Shown here: one piece after another, positions 34,377-43,294 of the stretch
How positions within the stretch are numbered: the stretch's first letter is position 1
How the letters are laid out: each line of letters opens with the position of its first letter
DNA from: an uncultured Roseicyclus sp.
GTDB lineage: Bacteria; Pseudomonadota; Alphaproteobacteria; Rhodobacterales; Rhodobacteraceae
Assembly: GCA_947500415.1 (NCBI GenBank)
Contig: CANMRT010000001.1
Coordinates: 770,982-834,981 of the forward strand
Direction of reading: 5' to 3'
Length of the DNA stretch: 64,000 nucleotides
Program-made: the position numbers and the translations under genes
The notes under the pieces: generated by a model
Seen by the model: only the letters and a program-made list of their open reading frames with translations
What the model was told of the DNA's origin: nothing
The model's database searches: none

Positions 34377-34443
34377 GACCCCTTGCAATCGTCGCGACCC
34401 AGCGCTATTCCGCGCCCGGTGTATAGGACGAATGCACTAGGTT

Positions 34444-34520
34444 GCCGGCGTAGCTCAGTTGGTTAGAGCGCCTGATTGTGGATCAGGAGGTCCCCCGTTC
34501 GAGCCGGGGCGCTGGTACCA
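34444..34520 (+). tRNA. tRNA-His (GTG anticodon), A73 type
   Basis: A complete cloverleaf: acceptor GCCGGCG pairs with CGCTGGT, anticodon stem CCTGA/TCAGG with loop TTGTGGA (anticodon GTG), T stem CCCCG/CGGGG with loop TTCGAGC, and encoded CCA (34518-34520). The discriminator base is A and there is no -1 G, unlike the near-universal G-1:C73 of tRNA-His. This is the known alphaproteobacterial exception, matched by an altered HisRS. Confidence 0.95.
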
Positions 34521-34538
34521 TCCCCACCATGACCATGT

Positions 34539-35828
34539 TTAGTCGTAAATCGGGAAGCGTGCGCACATCTCGCAGACCTGTGCTTTCACGGCTGACTCCA
34601 CGTCCGGGTTCGCGTCACCGCCCATCGCTGCAACCCCGTCCACAACCTCAACGATCCAATCGCCGATCTGGCGAAATTCGGTTTCGGTGAAGCCTCGCGT
34701 GGTGCCAGCGGGTGAGCCCAGGCGCAGCCCAGACGTGATCATGGGCTTTTCGGTGTCGAACGGAATGCCATTCTTGTTGCAGGTGATGTGGGCGCGGCCC
34801 AAGGCGGTTTCCGCCACGTTGCCCCTCACGCCCTTGGGGCGCAAGTCGACCAGCATGACATGGGTGTCGGTGCCGCCGGTCACGACGTTCAATCCACCTT
34901 TCTGCAGTTGATCGGCCAGTGCCTGCGCGTTGCTGATCACCTGCGCCTGATAGTCCTTGAACGACGGTTGCAATGCTTCACCAAAGGCCACGGCTTTGGC
35001 CGCAATCACATGCATCAGTGGGCCACCCTGAATGCCCGGGAAGATTGCGGAGTTGAATTTCTTCGCCAACGCCTCGTCATTCGTCAGGATCATCCCACCG
35101 CGGGGTCCGCGCAGGGTTTTGTGCGTGGTTGTCGTGGCCGCGTGAACATGTGGAAACGGCGATGGATAAAGACCAGCTGCGATCAAGCCTGCGAAATGGG
35201 CCACGTCCGCCAGTAGATATGCGCCCACCTTGTCGGCGATCTCGCGGAACCGGGCGAAATCCAACTGGCGCGGAATGGCCGAGCCTCCGGCGATGATCAT
35301 CTTCGGTTGATGCTCCAAAGCGAGCGCTTCTATCTGGTCATAGTCCACATCCAGCGTGTCTTCGCGCACCCCATAGTGCACGGCGTTGAACCACTTGCCC
35401 GATTGGTTTGGCTTCGCCCCGTGGGTCAGGTGGCCGCCTGCATCCAGCGACATTCCCAGGATTGTATCGCCGGGCTGCAATAACGCCTGAAACACACCCT
35501 GATTGGCTTGGCTGCCGGAATTGGGCTGCACATTGGCGAATTCGCATCCAAACAACGCGCAAGCCCGCTCAATCGCCAGCGTCTCTGCCTCGTCAACGTA
35601 TTGGCACCCACCGTAGTAGCGACGCCCAGGATACCCCTCGGCGTATTTGTTGGTCATGACCGAGCCCTGGGCTTGCATCACGGCCTTGGAGACGATGTTT
35701 TCCGAGGCAATCAGCTCAATCTCGTCGCGCTGGCGACCATGTTCGCGGGTAATCGTGCCAAAGATCGCGGGGTCGGTTTCTGCCAGGTCAGCCGAAAAGA
35801 AACCGGTGTCGCGGTGGGGTGCAGTCAT
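34539..35828 (-). CDS. glyA: Serine hydroxymethyltransferase
   Basis: PLP enzyme that joins glycine and methylene-THF to serine, the carbon-entry step of the serine cycle. The 429-residue protein has [20 protein letters not shown], the [16 protein letters not shown] loop, and the PLP-lysine motif [14 protein letters not shown]. It is last in the leftward serine-cycle operon, 15 bases after the dehydrogenase-like gene. A general glyA may also exist elsewhere. Confidence 0.96.
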   Translation of the reverse strand: MTAPHRDTGFFSADLAETDPAIFGTITREHGRQRDEIELIASENIVSKAVMQAQGSVMTNKYAEGYPGRRYYGGCQYVDEAETLAIERACALFGCEFANVQPNSGSQANQGVFQALLQPGDTILGMSLDAGGHLTHGAKPNQSGKWFNAVHYGVREDTLDVDYDQIEALALEHQPKMIIAGGSAIPRQLDFARFREIADKVGAYLLADVAHFAGLIAAGLYPSPFPHVHAATTTTHKTLRGPRGGMILTNDEALAKKFNSAIFPGIQGGPLMHVIAAKAVAFGEALQPSFKDYQAQVISNAQALADQLQKGGLNVVTGGTDTHVMLVDLRPKGVRGNVAETALGRAHITCNKNGIPFDTEKPMITSGLRLGSPAGTTRGFTETEFRQIGDWIVEVVDGVAAMGGDANPDVESAVKAQVCEMCARFPIYD

Positions 35829-35843
35829 GGGAATGGCTCCGTA

Positions 35844-36434
35844 TCAGGCGACGCGGATGCGTCGAACATTGTCTTGGGAAGGAAGGTTTGGCGCAGCGAT
35901 TTGGGCTTCGCCGGGATGCGGTTCTGTCACCAGATTTTCGCAGTGTGCCAACATGGGGTTCAGGGAAGGGCGGTGGGCAGAGATCGCCAACGCCGCCCCT
36001 CCGATGGTCTCAAATATCAGGGCCTGAGCAAGGGCAGCCTCATCAACCGCGCCGCACTCAGTGGCGTCGATCAGCAAAGCGCCCGGTTTCATCAGGTCGA
36101 GCTGCGGGCCGGACATTATCTTCGTCTCGGCGTGGGTTATGGCAACGACATCACAAAGCGGTAGTAGTGTGGTCGGGTCGGCCGCGATGACAACGCGCAT
36201 CCCGAGCTCAGCCCGTGCCCTGCGCGCCAAATCTTGCACATCGCGCCCGAAGCCCACGATACCAAGCGTTTTGCCGCACAGGTCCATGCCGTCGCCGCGC
36301 CGCGCAACGGAAAGCATGAGCGAAAGGGCTAAGTCCGCCACGCCGTCGCACCGCAAGCTCGGGGCCACATCGCAATTCGCGACGCGGACCCGATCAATTG
36401 AAACGGAGCAATGGTCCACCGCAAAGACCATCAC
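35844..36434 (-). CDS. Truncated D-2-hydroxyacid dehydrogenase-like protein
   Basis: A 196-residue protein that matches only the NAD-binding part of the D-isomer 2-hydroxyacid dehydrogenases: GVADLALSLMLSVARR, then the Rossmann segment GKTLGIVGFGRDVQDLARRA. The roughly 90-residue substrate-binding domain that normally precedes it is absent. Catalytic residues also fail: the strand usually reading N-x-x-RG-x-(I/L)VDE is DATECGAVDE, and neither the active-site Glu nor the Asp/His pair is recognisable near ISAHRPSLNPM / TEPHPG. Serine-cycle operons usually carry a full hydroxypyruvate reductase here, so this looks like a decayed or repurposed remnant. It overlaps mtkB by four bases and is still an open, coupled gene. 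Confidence 0.75.
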   Translation of the reverse strand: MMVFAVDHCSVSIDRVRVANCDVAPSLRCDGVADLALSLMLSVARRGDGMDLCGKTLGIVGFGRDVQDLARRARAELGMRVVIAADPTTLLPLCDVVAITHAETKIMSGPQLDLMKPGALLIDATECGAVDEAALAQALIFETIGGAALAISAHRPSLNPMLAHCENLVTEPHPGEAQIAAPNLPSQDNVRRIRVA

Positions 36435-37318
36435 GCGGCCTCCATTACGCGGGCGATAGTCTCACCGATCACCGCCGGGTTCTCGGCAACGGTCACGCCA
36501 GCGGCTGACAGGATTTCCACCTTTTCCGACGCGCTTTCGCCGAACGCCGAGATGATCGCGCCGGCATGGCCCATCGTGCGCCCCTTGGGTGCGGTTAGAC
36601 CTGCCACATAGGCCACCACAGGTTTCGTGATGTGATCGCGGATGTATTCGGCGGCCTCGGCTTCCTGCGGCCCCCCAATCTCACCGATCAGGGCGATGAC
36701 ATGGGTGTCTTCATCCTCTTCGAAGCGCTGCAGTATATCCTTGAACGAAGACCCGTTGATTGGATCGCCGCCAATACCCACCGACGTCGACACACCGATG
36801 CCGCGCTCTTTCAGCTGGCTTGCGGCCTCATAGCCAAGCGTTCCCGAACGACCGACAATGCCGACGTTGCCTTGCAGATAGATATGCCCGGGCATGATGC
36901 CCAACAGCGCCTTGCCCGGGCTGATCGTGCCCGCACAGTTCGGCCCGGTAAGGATCATCCGACGCTCTTTCGGGTAGCGATACATATATCGCTTCACGCG
37001 GATCATGTCCTGCGCAGGGATGCCGTCGGTGATGCACACGCAATAGCGGACGCCCGCGTCGGCCGCTTCCATGATGCTGTCGGCCGCAAAGGGTGGTGGC
37101 ACAAAGACGAGGGAGGCTTCCGCGCCGGTGGCCGCCACGGCCTCTTCCACCGTGTCGAAAACTGGCAGGCCTTCAACCGTATCGCCACACTTGCCGGGTA
37201 CCACGCCGCCGACGACGTTGGTGCCGTAGTCCAGCATGTCCTTGGTGTGGAAGCGCGCCATTTTTCCGGTGATGCCCTGGATGATGACGCGGGTGTTCTT
37301 ATCGAGAAGGATGCTCAT
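36431..37318 (-). CDS. mtkB: Malate thiokinase (malate-CoA ligase) small subunit
   Basis: Alpha-type (SucD-like) subunit that carries the phosphohistidine in malate + CoA + ATP to malyl-CoA. The 295-residue protein shows [20 protein letters not shown], the CoA-site [20 protein letters not shown] and the phospho-His loop [18 protein letters not shown] SucD of the TCA cycle would look alike; its place between sgaA/mtkA and glyA, opposite mcl1, makes malate thiokinase the better call. The ATG at 37318 overlaps mtkA by ATGA. Confidence 0.9.
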   Translation of the reverse strand: MSILLDKNTRVIIQGITGKMARFHTKDMLDYGTNVVGGVVPGKCGDTVEGLPVFDTVEEAVAATGAEASLVFVPPPFAADSIMEAADAGVRYCVCITDGIPAQDMIRVKRYMYRYPKERRMILTGPNCAGTISPGKALLGIMPGHIYLQGNVGIVGRSGTLGYEAASQLKERGIGVSTSVGIGGDPINGSSFKDILQRFEEDEDTHVIALIGEIGGPQEAEAAEYIRDHITKPVVAYVAGLTAPKGRTMGHAGAIISAFGESASEKVEILSAAGVTVAENPAVIGETIARVMEAA

Positions 37319-38544
37319 GATACCGCCCTCAATGCTTTTTCCTGTGCGCCCGGTTCGCGGACGACAACCCCTTGAGAGAGGTCGTTCCTCCAAGCCCCCA
37401 CTGCACGCTCGGCGGCTTCATTCAGCGTTTTTGCGCGGATAATCGGCAGGCCGGATTTCGCGAGGATCTTCTGGCCTTCCTCTACGTTCGTGCCCGCAAG
37501 CCGCACGATCACAGGCACGTCGACTTCGACTTCCTTCAGCGCCTGAACCACACCTTCTGCGACCCAGTCGCAGCGGTTGATGCCCGCGAAAATGTTTACA
37601 AGGATCGCCTGCACGGATTTGTCCGACAGAACCAGACGGAAGGCCTTGGCCACCCGCTCAGGCGTGGCACCGCCGCCGATGTCGAGGAAATTTGCAGGCT
37701 CCCCGCCCGCCAGCTTGATCGTGTCCATCGTGGCCATGGCGAGGCCAGCCCCGTTCACAATGCAGCCGATGTTCCCGTCGAGGCCCACGTAGTTCAGCCC
37801 CCGATCCGCCGCGCGGCTTTCGCGGGGGTCTTCCTGGCTTTTGTCACGCAGTTCCGCGATTTGCGGATGCCGGAAAAGGGCGTTGTCATCGAAGGTCATC
37901 TTCGCGTCGAGCGCGATAACGCGGTGATCTTCGGTAATGACGAGCGGGTTCACCTCAACCATGGTGGCGTCCAACTCAGTGAACGCGCGGTAGCAGCCTT
38001 GGAGCGTACGCACCATTTGCTGCACCAGCCCGGCCTCAACGCCCAGTTTGAAAGCGATCTGACGGCATTGGAATTCGCGCAGGCCCACGGCGGGTTCCAC
38101 CACCGCGCGCACGATGCTGTCGGGCTTATCGGCGGAGATATCTTCGATCTCCATCCCGCCTTCGGCAGAGGCCACGATCATCACCCGTTGCGTGGTGCGA
38201 TCCAGAACGAAGCCCAGGTAAATCTCGCGCTCGATCGGCACGGCGGCCTCAACATAGACGCGGTAGACGCCCTTGCCCTCAGGGCCGGTCTGGTGCGTGA
38301 CCAGCTTCATGCCGAACATCGCTTCGCTGGCGTCGTGAATTTCGGTGTCGCTGCTACAAACCTTCACGCCGCCCGCTTTGCCGCGCCCGCCTGCATGGAC
38401 CTGCGCCTTCACAACCCAACGCTCACCGCCCAACTCGCGGGCGCGATAGGCGGCCTGCTCAGGGCTATAGGCCAGTGCGCCGTCGGGTACGGTCACGCCG
38501 AAACCGTCGAGTATTTCCTTGGCTTGATACTCATGGATATCCAT
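37315..38544 (-). CDS. mtkA: Malate thiokinase (malate-CoA ligase) large subunit
   Basis: Beta-type (SucC-like) ATP-grasp subunit. In 409 residues: [17 protein letters not shown] at the start, [18 protein letters not shown] in the ATP-grasp, [23 protein letters not shown] at the metal site, and [25 protein letters not shown] and [20 protein letters not shown] in the CoA-ligase lobe. It lies 12 bases after sgaA and overlaps mtkB. Context separates it from TCA-cycle sucC. Confidence 0.9.
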   Translation of the reverse strand: MDIHEYQAKEILDGFGVTVPDGALAYSPEQAAYRARELGGERWVVKAQVHAGGRGKAGGVKVCSSDTEIHDASEAMFGMKLVTHQTGPEGKGVYRVYVEAAVPIEREIYLGFVLDRTTQRVMIVASAEGGMEIEDISADKPDSIVRAVVEPAVGLREFQCRQIAFKLGVEAGLVQQMVRTLQGCYRAFTELDATMVEVNPLVITEDHRVIALDAKMTFDDNALFRHPQIAELRDKSQEDPRESRAADRGLNYVGLDGNIGCIVNGAGLAMATMDTIKLAGGEPANFLDIGGGATPERVAKAFRLVLSDKSVQAILVNIFAGINRCDWVAEGVVQALKEVEVDVPVIVRLAGTNVEEGQKILAKSGLPIIRAKTLNEAAERAVGAWRNDLSQGVVVREPGAQEKALRAVS

Positions 38545-38556
38545 GTCCCGTCTCCC

Positions 38557-39804
38557 TTATTCGGCAGCAATCGCGGCGTCGTAGTGACCCTTGAGGACCG
38601 CATCGACGCTGTCTTGATCGACCTCTGCCCCGAGATCGCGGAGCGCGCTGGCGAAGCGGTTCACGATGTCGGTGATGGCTGCCTCGTTCAACAGGTTCAG
38701 GATGCCGATGCGCACCTGAACGGGCTCCGACAGCGTTGGCCAGATGCCGAAATTCTGCGCCCGGCAGTGTTGCACCAGCTCCATCTCACGGCCTGCAAGG
38801 GCCTCGGGCAGGTTCAGCACCACCAGCGAGGGCATGTTGGATGTCACATCGCAGCCCATCACTTCAACCGCGCGTTTCAGGGCGGCTTCGTGGAAGGTGT
38901 AGTCGGCTGCCCGCTGCGCGATGGTTTGCTGCAAGCAAATCCGCAGCGCCTCGTGGAAAGCCGAAACGGCATAGGCCGAATGCGTGCGGTGGTAGGTGCC
39001 TTTCTCGACATCCTTGCCGTCGATGATACCCCAATGCCGCGCCTCAAGGATCGGATGGTGGCAGAACGTCCGCGTACCAGAGGCTCGAAGCGTTTCGATG
39101 TACTGATCGCTGAATGACACCGGCGCGTATGTCAGTGGCAGGCAGCAAATACCCTTCTGCGGACAGGACGCCCACCCGTGAACGCCGGGGTAGTCATCGA
39201 TGCGGAAGTCGCCCACACCAAGCGAGGATACCGCGTCCACCAGACCCATCACGCCGTACTTTTCGCAGGCATCGCTGAAGCCCTGGATGTCGTTGACGCG
39301 ACCAGAGCCGGTTTCCCAATGCGCCATCGCGGCCCATTTGGGTTTGTGCTGCGCTAGGGCGGTTTCAACGATCTCGCCCGTCACGCTTTGGCCGTGGGGC
39401 ACGTCGATGATGATGACGTTCTTGGCCTGCGGGTCGAGGGAGTTTGCCGCCAGCTCCTCTGCCGAAGCTGCTTTCATCCGAACCGTAAGCCCGTCGATCC
39501 CCGAAAACGTTCCGTTCACGAACATCACAACCTTGTCGCCCGGCATCACGGCAGAGAACATTGTGTCCAGCCCGCTCCACCCGGTTCCGGCCACGCCGAA
39601 GGTGTGAACGTTGTTGGTGCCCATGACCTCCCGCAGCATCTGCTTGCATTCCACCATGCCGCGCAGGACGTCGCCGTGCATGTGATCGGCCAGACCAGCC
39701 CCCGCATAACGCGCCAGAACCCGTTCATCGGTATTGCCGGGGCCGGGGCCTGCCGCAATGGTGTTGGGAATTTCCAATTGGGGGAATGCGAGTACGTCAG
39801 TCAT
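38557..39804 (-). CDS. sgaA: Serine-glyoxylate aminotransferase
   Basis: PLP aminotransferase converting serine + glyoxylate to hydroxypyruvate + glycine. The 415-residue product has AGPGPGNTDERVLARYAGAG at the start, the AMAHWETGSGRVNDIQGFSD and LVDAVSSLGVGDFRIDDYPG region, and the Schiff-base Lys in SCPQKGICCLPL. First gene of the operon. A related aspartate-glyoxylate enzyme (BhcA) looks alike, but no beta-hydroxyaspartate genes are here, while mtkAB, glyA and mcl1 are. Confidence 0.92.
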   Translation of the reverse strand: MTDVLAFPQLEIPNTIAAGPGPGNTDERVLARYAGAGLADHMHGDVLRGMVECKQMLREVMGTNNVHTFGVAGTGWSGLDTMFSAVMPGDKVVMFVNGTFSGIDGLTVRMKAASAEELAANSLDPQAKNVIIIDVPHGQSVTGEIVETALAQHKPKWAAMAHWETGSGRVNDIQGFSDACEKYGVMGLVDAVSSLGVGDFRIDDYPGVHGWASCPQKGICCLPLTYAPVSFSDQYIETLRASGTRTFCHHPILEARHWGIIDGKDVEKGTYHRTHSAYAVSAFHEALRICLQQTIAQRAADYTFHEAALKRAVEVMGCDVTSNMPSLVVLNLPEALAGREMELVQHCRAQNFGIWPTLSEPVQVRIGILNLLNEAAITDIVNRFASALRDLGAEVDQDSVDAVLKGHYDAAIAAE

Positions 39805-39911
39805 TGTCTCTCCTCAGGCGATCTCGGGCGCGCCGCTTTGGCGCTGAAAGGTCGTTGAGGAAATGAATAATTCAGTAGCGCAGAATGAAAACGCCCCTTG
39901 GTCCTACTTTT

Positions 39912-39996
39912 GGGTATCTAAATGGGTGGGAAATATACTACCCATAGGTATAAATATACCAATGTATGCTGAAGTAGTGCCTACCTAAATGGGTAG
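39912..39996. promoter_or_regulatory. Operator array in the sgaA / regulator divergent region
   Basis: An AT-rich stretch with several related palindromes built on TACC/GGTA: TACC-CATA-GGTA (39939-39950), GGTATA-AA-TATACC (39947-39960, sharing an arm with the first), and CTACC-TAAATG-GGTAG (39981-39996). CTAAATGGGT also occurs as a direct repeat at 39918 and 39985. The array lies between sgaA (leftward) and the regulator gene (rightward), so it could serve both promoters. The likely binder is the adjacent NarL/FixJ-type protein; that is inference. Confidence 0.6.
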
Positions 39997-40024
39997 TTTA
40001 TTCGAATTAAGGTAAACAGATCAT

Positions 40025-40678
40025 ATGCCTAGCCAAATCGACGCGCCCATCGACATCATGCTGGCAGACGGCAATCCGCTGGTCTTGTCCGCCATGTCCG
40101 AGATAATCGACCGCGATCCGCGATTCTCTTTGGTGGCCACCGCCGCCACGGCGGAGGGGTTTTTAGGCACTGTCATGCGCATCCCCGTGCAGGTCGGCGT
40201 GATCGATTGGAACCTGCCCGCCCTTGGCGGCGCGAAACTTATAGAAGTTCTGCGCGACCAGGCGAATGCCCCACGCATCGTCGTCTACGCCGAGGATACC
40301 GGTGACCTCCCGCGCCTTGCCATGACGGCAGGGGCTGCCGCCTTTGCCCCCCGCTCAAGTGACGCGGAAACTCTTATGGAAACCTGTTTCGAGGTCGCCT
40401 CCGGCAAAATGGTCTTCCCGTTCCTCGACGTGCGCGACCTGCAAAGCGACCCGATCCACCAGCTGTCCCGCAAGGAACGCGCGATGTTGGAGGCTCTTTC
40501 GAAAGGCCTGACAAATCGTGAGCTTTCGAAGGAGCTTGGGATCACCATCAACACGGTGAAATTCCACCTCTCGAACCTTTACGAAAAGCTCAGCGTCAAG
40601 AACCGGGCGCAGGCGATTGCCTTCTACTATTCCTCCCGCCTCGCGCTGGAGAATGACAGCGACGGTATACATAAATAG
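40025..40678 (+). CDS. NarL/FixJ-type response regulator with atypical receiver
   Basis: A 217-residue regulator with an N-terminal receiver (1-120) and a C-terminal LuxR helix-turn-helix (about 145-205: LSRKERAMLEALSKGLTNRE LSKELGITINTVKFHLSNLY). The phospho-acceptor Asp is present in VGVIDWNLPALGG, but the usual acidic pair is reduced to AD, the conserved Thr/Ser is absent (VVYAED), and the conserved Lys is replaced (FAPRSS). Signalling may not depend on normal phosphotransfer. No histidine kinase is nearby. Its position makes it the likely regulator of the serine-cycle genes. Confidence 0.88.
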   Translation: MPSQIDAPIDIMLADGNPLVLSAMSEIIDRDPRFSLVATAATAEGFLGTVMRIPVQVGVIDWNLPALGGAKLIEVLRDQANAPRIVVYAEDTGDLPRLAMTAGAAAFAPRSSDAETLMETCFEVASGKMVFPFLDVRDLQSDPIHQLSRKERAMLEALSKGLTNRELSKELGITINTVKFHLSNLYEKLSVKNRAQAIAFYYSSRLALENDSDGIHK

Positions 40679-40757
40679 ACCGAGATCGGGGCTTGACAGA
40701 TTGTGTCGCGGCTGGCCCATGTCGCGCAACTTTGTGTCCGCCTGAAAGGTCAAGCCC

Positions 40758-41735
40758 ATGTCATTCCATCCTATCACCCAGGCCCCCGGCCGCCTCAATC
40801 GCTCAGAACTCGCCGTGCCCGGCAGTCAGCCGCAAATGTTCGAAAAGGCAGCGCAATCCGACGTTGATGTCATTTTCTTGGACCTCGAAGATGCCGTCGC
40901 CCCCGATGAAAAAGAGCAGGCACGCAAGAACATCATCAAGGGCCTGAACGACATCGACTGGGGCAACAAATCCATGTCCGTTCGGATCAACGGTTTGGAC
41001 ACGCACTACATGTATCGCGACGTGGTGGATGTTGTTGAACAGGCCGGTGAACGGCTCAACCTCATCATGATCCCGAAGGTCGGAACCGCCGCAGATGTCT
41101 ATGCCGTCGACATGATGGTTACGCAGATCGAAGACGCGAAAGGCCTGAAGAAACGCATCGGGTTCGAGCATATCATCGAGACCGCTTTGGGGATGCAGAA
41201 CATCACCGAGATTGCGGGTGCCTCCCCGCGCAACGAAAGCCTTCACTTCGGCGTGGCCGATTACGCCGCCTCCACCCGTGCGCGGACGACTGTGATCGGT
41301 GGTGTGAATGAGAATTACGCGGTCCTGACCGATGCGGACGATGTGGGTAACCGCGAGACCCATTGGGGCGACATGTGGCACTACGCGCTTGCCCGCATGG
41401 TCGTCGCCGCCCGCGCCAACGGGTTGCGGCCCATCGACGGCCCTTTCGGTGATTTTCAGGACCCGGAAGGTTACAAGGCCGCCGCCTACCGCGCTGCTGT
41501 TCTGGGGTGCGAGGGAAAATGGGCCATCCACCCCAGCCAGATTGCGCTCGCCAACGAAGTGATGAGCCCGTCAGATGCCGAGATCGACAAGGCCCAACGC
41601 ATTCTCGCCGCCATGGCCGAAGCGGAAGCTGCGGGCAAAGGCGCCGTCAGCCTCGATGGACGCCTGATCGACTATGCCTCCATCCGGCAGGCCGAAGTTC
41701 TTGTGGAAAAGGCCAAGCAAATTTCGGCTGGTTGA
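40758..41735 (+). CDS. mcl1: L-malyl-CoA / beta-methylmalyl-CoA lyase
   Basis: Splits malyl-CoA to acetyl-CoA and glyoxylate, closing the serine cycle; in Rhodobacter the enzyme also serves the ethylmalonyl-CoA pathway. The 325-residue protein has VIFLDLEDAVAPDEKEQARK, IGFEHIIETALGMQNITEIA, HFGVADYAASTRAR and the C-terminal GKWAIHPSQIALANEVMSPS. It lies 79 bases after the response regulator in the same direction and opposite to the mtkAB operon. Confidence 0.95.
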   Translation: MSFHPITQAPGRLNRSELAVPGSQPQMFEKAAQSDVDVIFLDLEDAVAPDEKEQARKNIIKGLNDIDWGNKSMSVRINGLDTHYMYRDVVDVVEQAGERLNLIMIPKVGTAADVYAVDMMVTQIEDAKGLKKRIGFEHIIETALGMQNITEIAGASPRNESLHFGVADYAASTRARTTVIGGVNENYAVLTDADDVGNRETHWGDMWHYALARMVVAARANGLRPIDGPFGDFQDPEGYKAAAYRAAVLGCEGKWAIHPSQIALANEVMSPSDAEIDKAQRILAAMAEAEAAGKGAVSLDGRLIDYASIRQAEVLVEKAKQISAG

Positions 41736-41753
41736 ACCCGCCTATCAACAATC

Positions 41754-41782
41754 GCCGGGCCCTCAAGCGCCGTGGGTCCGGC
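41754..41782 (+). terminator. Hairpin after mcl1
   Basis: GCCGGGCCC and GGGTCCGGC form a nine-base-pair stem with one G-U pair and an 11-base loop, 18 bases after the mcl1 stop, in the gap to the convergent DUF6476-like gene. It lacks a T tract. Confidence 0.4.
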
Positions 41783-41791
41783 AAAAGCGCC

Positions 41792-42103
41792 TTAGTCGTT
41801 CAGGTCCAATTCCTCGACCAATTCGCGCGTGTCCGACGCATAGACGCGGATCACCCCGTCATCACCCACCAGCACCGTGTAGCCGTTGATGACGCTGTAA
41901 CCGACCGTCTCTACGCCCAGTGGAAACTCGAACACATCCGGGTGCACCAACACCGGGCCGCGATTGTCCGACAGCCGGATGACAAGCAGCAGGATCACGG
42001 TTACTACGCCCAGGATCATCACGCCGGTCAGGATCGTCACCAACACGCGCAAGAAGCGCAGTTGCGGCGGCAGCGGCTCATTTTCGGGACTGTCGTCGGC
42101 CAT
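41792..42103 (-). CDS. DUF6476-like single-pass membrane protein
   Basis: A 103-residue protein of a short Rhodobacteraceae family. After a polar start (MADDSPENEPLPPQLRFLRV) there is one strong membrane helix (LVTILTGVMILGVVTVILLL VIRL) and a periplasmic beta-rich tail. Its ATG overlaps the rluD ATG on the opposite strand (shared CATG at 42101-42104). An alternative ATG at 42121 would extend the overlap further. Role unknown. Confidence 0.8.
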   Translation of the reverse strand: MADDSPENEPLPPQLRFLRVLVTILTGVMILGVVTVILLLVIRLSDNRGPVLVHPDVFEFPLGVETVGYSVINGYTVLVGDDGVIRVYASDTRELVEELDLND

Positions 42104-43121
42104 GTCTGCTTCCACACGCATCGTTTCGGTCACAATCGGCCCCAAACCGGAGCCGCGCCTTGATAAGGCAGTCGCGCGCGCGGTGCCAGAGGGCGAAGCG
42201 CTTAGCCGTTCGCGGCTGGCCAAACTGATCCCGGCGGGCGCTGTAGCTGTGAACGGCGCGGTCGTCACCGATCCGAAGGTCAAGGTCTCGGAGGGCGATG
42301 TGGTCGAGATCACCGTCGAAGACGCGGTCGAGGTCGACACACAGCCGGAAAACATCCCCCTCGATATCCTGTTCGAGGATGAGGACCTGATCGTGGTCAA
42401 CAAGCCCGCAGGCATGGTTGTTCATCCTGCCCCGGGCAGCCCGTCTGGCACGTTGGTCAACGCGCTGCTGCACCATTTTGGCGGCAACCTATCTGGCGTT
42501 GGCGGCGAAAAGCGCCCCGGCATTGTCCACCGCATCGATAAGGACACCTCCGGAATTCTGGTCGTGGCAAAGTCCGACCGCGCGCACCACGGCCTTGCCG
42601 CGCAGTTCGCCGATCACTCGATGGAGCGGGAGTATTTCGCGGTCTGCCACGGCGTTCCCGACGGCTCCGACCCCCGCCTGCGCGGCCTCAAGGGTATCAG
42701 CTTTGAAGGCGCAACGCTCAAGATCACCACGCAGCTTGCCCGCCACAAGACGGATCGGCAACGCCAGGCGGTCCTGTTTTCCGGCGGACGACATGCGGTC
42801 ACCCGTGTGCGTGTGATCAGGGCCCACGGACCCGTTGCATTGGTGGCGTGTCGTCTGGAAACCGGGCGCACGCATCAAATCCGGGTGCATATGTCCCACG
42901 CAGGGCACGCGCTTGTGGGCGACCAAACCTATGGCGGGCGGCGCCGGGTGTCCGACAAAACGCCCGGATCAACTGCGATCAACGGCTTTCCCCGGCAAGC
43001 GCTTCACGCGGCCTCCCTCGGGTTCACACACCCCGTGACCAAGGAAACACTGCGTTTTGAAGCTCCATTGCCCGATGATTTTCAGGCACTTCTAGGCGAA
43101 ATTGCCCAAGAAACCCGGTAA
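42102..43121 (+). CDS. rluD: RluA-family rRNA pseudouridine synthase (RluD-like)
   Basis: Makes pseudouridines in 23S rRNA. The 339-residue protein has an N-terminal S4 RNA-binding domain (SRSRLAKLIPAGAVAVNGAV) and the catalytic motif HRIDKDTSG at residues 143-151 with nucleophile Asp146, then RLETGRTHQIRVHM near residue 250. The ATG at 42102 gives the normal N-terminus. RluD is favoured because rpoH follows immediately, a widespread alphaproteobacterial order. Confidence 0.93.
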   Translation: MSASTRIVSVTIGPKPEPRLDKAVARAVPEGEALSRSRLAKLIPAGAVAVNGAVVTDPKVKVSEGDVVEITVEDAVEVDTQPENIPLDILFEDEDLIVVNKPAGMVVHPAPGSPSGTLVNALLHHFGGNLSGVGGEKRPGIVHRIDKDTSGILVVAKSDRAHHGLAAQFADHSMEREYFAVCHGVPDGSDPRLRGLKGISFEGATLKITTQLARHKTDRQRQAVLFSGGRHAVTRVRVIRAHGPVALVACRLETGRTHQIRVHMSHAGHALVGDQTYGGRRRVSDKTPGSTAINGFPRQALHAASLGFTHPVTKETLRFEAPLPDDFQALLGEIAQETR

Positions 43122-43217
43122 ATTCGTGCACAAATGCACGTGATCGTGCACGCATTGCGCTTGCTGTTCGCTGTCGCGCAGAGCTATAACGCTCTTCCGA
43201 AATTTGAATCCAAGCTC

Positions 43218-43247
43218 TTGAACTGAAGTTAATCGTATTTACATAAG
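43218..43247 (+). promoter_or_regulatory. Candidate rpoH promoter
   Basis: TTGAAC (43218-43223) and TACATA/ACATAA (from 43240) are spaced by 16-17 bases, within range for a vegetative promoter. The CTTGAA part also resembles heat-shock -35 elements, so autoregulation by RpoH is possible. It lies about 50 bases before the rpoH start. Confidence 0.45.
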
Positions 43248-43294
43248 ATCCAACCGGGCCGAAGCGCCCGCTCGTCAATAGGGGGACCTTGTCC

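Noticed and set aside
37372-39117. 581-codon open frame on the plus strand
   Set aside because: Antisense to mtkA and sgaA, both unmistakable; no ribosome-binding site or motifs.
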